A program made the translations under genes and the position numbers. The notes under the pieces are model-generated. The model saw only the letters and a program-made list of their open reading frames with translations. It searched no databases and was not told where the DNA came from. Positions 6,888-7,844 of a stretch of DNA of 7,844 nucleotides are shown here, piece by piece. The stretch is from an uncultured Rhodospirillales bacterium (lineage in GTDB: Bacteria > Pseudomonadota > Alphaproteobacteria > Acetobacterales > Acetobacteraceae). Location of the stretch: the NCBI GenBank assembly GCA_903932545.1, contig CAIZGT010000504.1, positions 1-7,844 of the forward strand, in the 5' to 3' direction. Within the stretch, counting starts at the first letter, position 1. The number at the start of each line of letters is the position of its first letter.

Positions 6888-7391
6888 ATGTTTTCAGCCA
6901 GCAGAATGTTGCGCTTGGCTATCGCCGCGATGGCGTTCGGTGGGGCGTCGGCTGAAACCGCTTTGGCGATGACCTGCGCTGCCTCCGGTTACGCCACCGC
7001 TGGGGGTGATCTGTCATCTGGCCAAGTGACCACGCTGCTGTCGTTCAACACCGCCTGCGTCGGCGCGGCGCATGTGTTGCCAGCCGCACCTTGGGCGAAC
7101 CAAGAGTATCATTCCAGCGGCCGGCTCGTTGAATATGGATCGGGTCTAGGAGGTGCCGATCCATCCGCACAGGTTGGTACTTACAGCATTGCAACCGGCA
7201 CCCCCGATGTTGTGACTTACTCCTACGCCTCGGGCTATACCGTCTCATACGTCGTCAACGGTAATACGGGTGTCGGGGCAAACTCGGTATTTGATTTCTG
7301 CCCGGTTGGCGGTGGTTCCTCTGTCCCTGTGTATATCTTGTCGGGCCAAGTCGCCTGCACGGGCGCAAGCAGTCCGCCACCTCCTCCGTAG
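6888..7391 (+). CDS. Small exported protein of unknown function with four cysteines and a proline tail
   Basis: I do not recognise a named family. With the ATG at 6888 it has 167 residues. The N-terminus is a clear Sec-type signal: Arg6 and Arg9, then a hydrophobic run LAIAAMAFGGASA, with likely cleavage after ASA (residue 22) or ALA (residue 27). The mature part is rich in Gly, Ser, Thr, Val and Tyr, suggesting beta-structure, and has four cysteines (in MTCAAS, TACVG, DFCPV and VACTG) that could form two disulfides. It ends in SSPPPPP directly before the stop. Elements such as WANQEYHSSG, GGADPSAQVGTYSI and VVTYSYASGYTVSYVV recall a loosely remembered class of small secreted proteobacterial hypothetical proteins; I cannot name a domain. 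It is a single-gene unit with its own candidate promoter and a large hairpin 7 bp after the stop. It is probably periplasmic, secreted or surface-associated. Confidence 0.8.
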   Translation: MFSASRMLRLAIAAMAFGGASAETALAMTCAASGYATAGGDLSSGQVTTLLSFNTACVGAAHVLPAAPWANQEYHSSGRLVEYGSGLGGADPSAQVGTYSIATGTPDVVTYSYASGYTVSYVVNGNTGVGANSVFDFCPVGGGSSVPVYILSGQVACTGASSPPPPP

Positions 7392-7398
7392 CGTAAGC

Positions 7399-7456
7399 CA
7401 GCAAAACGCAGTTCGCCGCCTCTGTCATCACAGAGATGGCGAACTGCGTTTTGCTG
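7399..7456. terminator. Large bidirectional hairpin terminator between convergent genes
   Basis: The arms 7399-7417 and 7438-7456 are perfect 19-bp reverse complements. After one G-U and one mismatched position the stem resumes for six more pairs (7420-7425 with 7430-7435), closing on a CATC tetraloop. The arms carry AAAA (7403-7406) and TTTT (7449-7452) around the GC-rich part, so each strand gives a stem followed by a short U-run. It starts 7 bp after the exported-protein stop and ends 14 bp before the stop of the convergent depolymerase gene, the ideal place for a shared terminator. The stem is unusually long for an intrinsic terminator. Confidence 0.85.
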
Positions 7457-7470
7457 ATTCGCGCTAAGAT

Positions 7471-7844
7471 TTAGCGGTGGTTTTCGATAAACGCCTTGAT
7501 CTTCGGCGCAATCTCCGCCGTGAACCGGCGGCCATTGAACAGCCCGTAATGCCCCACGCCCTGCTGCTCATAATGCTCGCGCATCTTGTCTGGCAGGTTG
7601 CTGGCAAGATCATGCGCCGCCTTGGTTTGGCCGATGCCGGAGATATCGTCTCGCTCGCCTTCAATTGTCAGCATCGCGGTTTTGGTGATTGCCTCTGGCT
7701 TCACCAACTCAGTGCGATGGGTGAACACGCCGCGGGGCAGGCGGTGTTCGAGGAACACGGTTTGGATGGTCTGCAGATAAAACTCGGCGGACAAATCCAT
7801 CACCGAACGATATTCGGTGTAGAACGCGCGCTTTGATTCCAGCG
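7471..7844 (-). CDS. phaZ: Intracellular polyhydroxyalkanoate depolymerase, C-terminal part (gene continues past the right edge)
   Basis: Alpha/beta-hydrolase that breaks down stored PHA/PHB granules to hydroxyalkanoate units inside the cell. The window holds the last 123 residues; the frame stays open to the right edge, where LESKRAFYTEYRS precedes the conserved VMDLSAEFYLQTI. The GTG at 7803 is therefore an internal Val, not a start. Family landmarks are GERDDISGIGQT, which carries the catalytic Asp region, and GVGHYGLFNGRRF, with the catalytic His. The nucleophile is expected outside the window. Intracellular depolymerases of this group are usually about 400-420 residues, so roughly 290 are missing on the right. 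The TAA stop lies 14 bp from a strong bidirectional hairpin. Confidence in the family is high; confidence in the exact polymer is lower. Confidence 0.9.
   Translation of the reverse strand, partial: LESKRAFYTEYRSVMDLSAEFYLQTIQTVFLEHRLPRGVFTHRTELVKPEAITKTAMLTIEGERDDISGIGQTKAAHDLASNLPDKMREHYEQQGVGHYGLFNGRRFTAEIAPKIKAFIENHR

Noticed and set aside
7477..7836. 119-codon plus-strand open frame at the right end
   Set aside because: It is antisense to the PHA depolymerase, whose conserved C-terminal motifs account for the sequence.
1..7844. CRISPR array, tRNA, rRNA, insertion sequence, phage or toxin-antitoxin gene
   Set aside because: No regular direct repeats, tRNA-like cloverleaf, transposase motif or small paired gene unit was seen. 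The window is densely filled by housekeeping and metabolic genes.

Overview
The window reads as ordinary chromosomal DNA of a GC-rich alphaproteobacterium. The gene order (recG diverging from an sdhE-mfd pair), the style of the RecG and Mfd sequences, and the presence of an intracellular polyhydroxyalkanoate (PHA) depolymerase and an AlkK-type acyl-CoA ligase suggest Rhodospirillales/Acetobacteraceae. That placement is inferred from recalled family patterns, not from a search.

Left part (1-5044), genome maintenance: recG runs leftward from 1280. Its reading frame is interrupted by an in-frame TAG at 9-11, straight after helicase motif III, and the window ends 8 bases later. Only 42 bp separate its GTG start from the rightward sdhE (1323-1610). 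sdhE overlaps mfd (1607-5044) by four bases (ATGA), so the two are probably one transcript. A good sigma70-like promoter fills the recG/sdhE gap and predicts a leaderless or nearly leaderless sdhE mRNA. RecG (fork and R-loop remodelling) and Mfd (removal of stalled RNA polymerase) share the same type of translocase motor. SdhE is the FAD-attachment factor of succinate dehydrogenase.

Middle part (5041-6678): a leftward AMP-forming fatty acyl-CoA ligase converges on mfd so tightly that the two stop codons share bases in the tetranucleotide TTAG. A 209-bp divergent regulatory region (6679-6887) follows, with a candidate promoter, two Shine-Dalgarno sites and several short dyads.

Right part (6888-7844): a small exported Cys-containing protein of unknown function, ending in five prolines, is followed 7 bp later by a 58-nt hairpin. 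The hairpin has a perfect 19-bp stem and probably terminates transcription in both directions. Leftward from it lies the C-terminal end of a PHA depolymerase that continues past the right edge.

I see no CRISPR array, tRNA, rRNA, insertion sequence or prophage gene, and no clear sign of a new multi-gene system. The points most worth a second look are the RecG stop, the large bidirectional hairpin, the unassigned exported protein and the compact leaderless recG/sdhE junction.
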